Origin: a bacterium
GTDB taxonomy: Bacteria; Latescibacterota; UBA2968; GCA-2709665
Assembly: GCA_027619145.1 (NCBI GenBank)
Contig: JAQCGA010000272.1
Coordinates: 1 to 5,977, forward strand
Reading direction: 5' to 3'
Length of the DNA: 5,977 nucleotides
Shown here: positions 4,730 through 5,977 of the stretch, one piece after another
How the letters are laid out: each line of letters begins with the position of its first letter
Numbering within the stretch: position 1 is the first letter of the stretch
The notes under the pieces: generated by a model
Databases searched by the model: none
What the model was told of the DNA's origin: nothing
The model's input: the letters and a program-made list of their open reading frames with translations, nothing else
Made by a program: the position numbers and the translations under genes

Positions 4730-5728
4730 ATGACGCAGGTGACTTCTACGGTAGATTTCGAGCAGGAAGGCAAGCAGGTGGGCTGGTTGCGGGTGCCGCA
4801 TTCGGTTACGCGTAGCGCGTATGGTGTTCTGACGATTCCTGTTGCGGTGATTCAGAATGGGTCGGGGCCGCAGATTTTGTTTACTGCTGGAAACCATGGA
4901 GATGAGTATGAAGGGCAGGTGGTGCTGACACGCCTGATTCAGAATCTCCAGCCGGAAGAGATATGTGGGCGTATCATCATTTTGCCGGCGTTGAACTTGC
5001 CTGCTGTGCAGGCAGGGACGCGGGTGAGTCCGTTGGATGACGGGAACCTGAACCGCGTTTTTCCTGGAGATCCAACCGGGGGACCGACCTGGAAAATTGC
5101 AGATTATGTGGAGAACCATCTGTTGCCGATGGTGGAAGTGGTTGCAGATTTCCATGGCGGCGGGGCTTCGTTGGATTACCGGCCTCACGCCAGTGCACAC
5201 TTCGCTGTGGATGCTCCGGCTGAACATAAACGCCGGAACCTGGAGGCGGTGAAGGCATTGGGCGTGCCGCACGTGATGGTTTTTGAGCGTGAGCCAAAGC
5301 CGGGTGGGTTGCCGGATGGAGCGATGCGGCAGGGTGTGATTTCTATTGGTGGGGAGTGGGGCGGTATGGGGAGTGTTTCCAGACATGGAGTGGCGCTGGT
5401 GGAACAGGCGGTGGAGCGGTTGCTGGCTTTTTTTGGGGCCAAAGGTACGCTGCCTGACAATTTACCCAAGCCCCAGTTGATGCGCGTTTTTGGGGCTAAA
5501 GCTTATGTGTATGCGCCGGAGCCAGGGATTTTTGAACCAGCGACAGATCTGGGAGATTCTGTGCGGGCCGGTGATCTATGCGGGCATGTGTTGTTTCCGG
5601 ACAATCCCGGCCGCGCTGCTGTGCCGGTGGCTTTTGAAGGGGACGGGGTGGTAGTGTGCAAGCGGCATCCCGGCAAGGTTGTGCGCGGGGATTGTGTTGC
5701 GCATCTGGCCGAGCCTATGCCGGTTTGA
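4730..5728 (+). CDS. Aspartoacylase/succinylglutamate desuccinylase-family zinc hydrolase
   Basis: The 332-residue protein belongs to the AstE/AspA family of zinc-dependent N-acyl amino acid hydrolases. Zinc ligands are predicted at H56 and E59 (GNHGDEYEG) and H142 (DFHGGG). The substrate-binding motif NLNRVFPG includes R109, and the probable catalytic Glu is E209 (GGEWGG). Residues about 265-330 form the C-terminal beta domain, ending in HPGKVVRGDCVAHLA. Length and the GNHGDE/NLNR/HGGG set resemble DoeB, the N-acetyl-diaminobutyrate deacetylase of ectoine breakdown. No other ectoine genes are in view, so a general amidohydrolase acting on an N-acylated amino acid is the safer call. There is no signal peptide. 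AGGAGGA (4714-4720) lies 9 nt before the ATG, which makes the start firm. It appears to be transcribed alone: the upstream gene is divergent and nothing clear follows. Confidence 0.93.
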   Translation: MTQVTSTVDFEQEGKQVGWLRVPHSVTRSAYGVLTIPVAVIQNGSGPQILFTAGNHGDEYEGQVVLTRLIQNLQPEEICGRIIILPALNLPAVQAGTRVSPLDDGNLNRVFPGDPTGGPTWKIADYVENHLLPMVEVVADFHGGGASLDYRPHASAHFAVDAPAEHKRRNLEAVKALGVPHVMVFEREPKPGGLPDGAMRQGVISIGGEWGGMGSVSRHGVALVEQAVERLLAFFGAKGTLPDNLPKPQLMRVFGAKAYVYAPEPGIFEPATDLGDSVRAGDLCGHVLFPDNPGRAAVPVAFEGDGVVVCKRHPGKVVRGDCVAHLAEPMPV

Positions 5729-5930
5729 TCTAAGGAAGACGCCAGGTAAGAGATGTGAAGATGCTGTGCTGGGTATGGGTGGCCTGCGTGCCCAGGAGTT
5801 CCGGGTCCAGCCCAATACGATGGGCACCCAGGAGGTGCTGGCCAACGGCCGAGAGTTCCAGTTGTGTCTGAGAGCTGACAGGCGTCTGGTGAACCCTGAA
5901 CTTGCTACCAAGACCAGCCCGACATTCTTC
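5729..5930. other. Unassigned 200-bp stretch with coding-like frames
   Basis: No complete gene is supported. On the minus strand a frame is open from 5960 to a TAG at 5732-5730, one base beyond the hydrolase stop. It encodes about 76 residues with G/C-rich third positions but has no ATG and is preceded in frame by TGA (5963-5961). A plus frame continues from inside the hydrolase gene to 5939 and looks equally coding-like. The stretch also folds easily: GCCCA/TGGGC (5810-5814 with 5821-5825) and GCACC/GGTGC (5824-5828 with 5834-5838) compete for the same bases. It may be a gene remnant or a structured spacer; neither strand can be chosen. Confidence 0.3.
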
Positions 5931-5957
5931 TTGACATGATATGTGGTTTCCTATAAA
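5931..5957 (+). promoter_or_regulatory. Promoter pointing out of the window
   Basis: A perfect TTGACA (5931-5936) is followed after 15 nt by TATAAA (5952-5957), which matches 5 of 6 consensus bases; TAAATT at 5954-5959 gives the ideal 17-nt gap but a poorer match. The driven gene would begin right of 5977. It also marks the unassigned stretch to its left as separate from the next transcript. Confidence 0.5.
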
Positions 5958-5977
5958 TTTTCAGCCTTGAGAGAAGT

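Noticed and set aside
4694..5386. 230-codon minus frame opposite the hydrolase gene
   Set aside because: It is the antisense shadow of a complete zinc hydrolase with all family motifs.
5576..5911. 111-codon minus frame at the end of the window
   Set aside because: Much of it is antisense to the hydrolase C-terminal domain, its composition is Arg/Ser/Pro/Trp-rich like a shadow frame, and no ribosome binding site was seen.

Overview
The window is bacterial: compact genes, Shine-Dalgarno sites, intrinsic terminators and short intergenic gaps. The base composition is moderate, with GC somewhat above half. The genus cannot be named from this sequence. A LolD/MacB-type ATPase hints at a Gram-negative (diderm) cell. 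The mix of a Gly/Pro/Gln/Met-rich EF-hand protein, stand-alone receiver proteins, a sugar-epimerase-like TIM barrel and an aspartoacylase-family hydrolase would suit an environmental, poorly cultured phylum, but that placement is inference only.

Layout from left to right. (1) 2-892 (+) is the 3' part of a low-complexity Gly/Pro/Gln/Met/His-rich protein with one EF-hand loop and helical segments. Its start lies outside the window. Two hairpins follow it, the second a textbook intrinsic terminator (969-1001). (2) 1136-1321 (+) encodes a 61-aa helix-turn-helix-like protein. 1426-1809 (+) encodes a receiver-only response regulator. (3) A bidirectional terminator (1839-1869) separates that regulator from a convergent orphan ABC ATPase (1892-2674, -). 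(4) A compact divergent promoter region (about 2701-2753) serves the ATPase leftward and a sugar phosphate isomerase/epimerase-like TIM barrel (2816-3640, +) rightward. (5) The barrel gene overlaps tail to tail, by 37 bp, with a second receiver-only response regulator (3604-4050, -). Upstream of that regulator, on the same strand, lie a very stable hairpin with a UUCG loop and a 59-aa two-helix membrane protein (4183-4362, -). (6) After about 370 bp without a gene comes an aspartoacylase/succinylglutamate desuccinylase-family zinc hydrolase (4730-5728, +). (7) The last 249 bp hold no assignable gene, but they are coding-like and end in a promoter pointing out of the window.

The genes do not form one pathway. 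They look like single genes or pairs, several with their own signals. The most unusual points are the duplicated EF-hand/Gly-rich module, the small HTH protein next to a receiver-only regulator, two receiver-only regulators without a histidine kinase, the face-to-face divergent promoters, and a start codon built into a hairpin ahead of the small membrane protein. I found no clear evidence of a complete novel defence, mobile or biosynthetic system.
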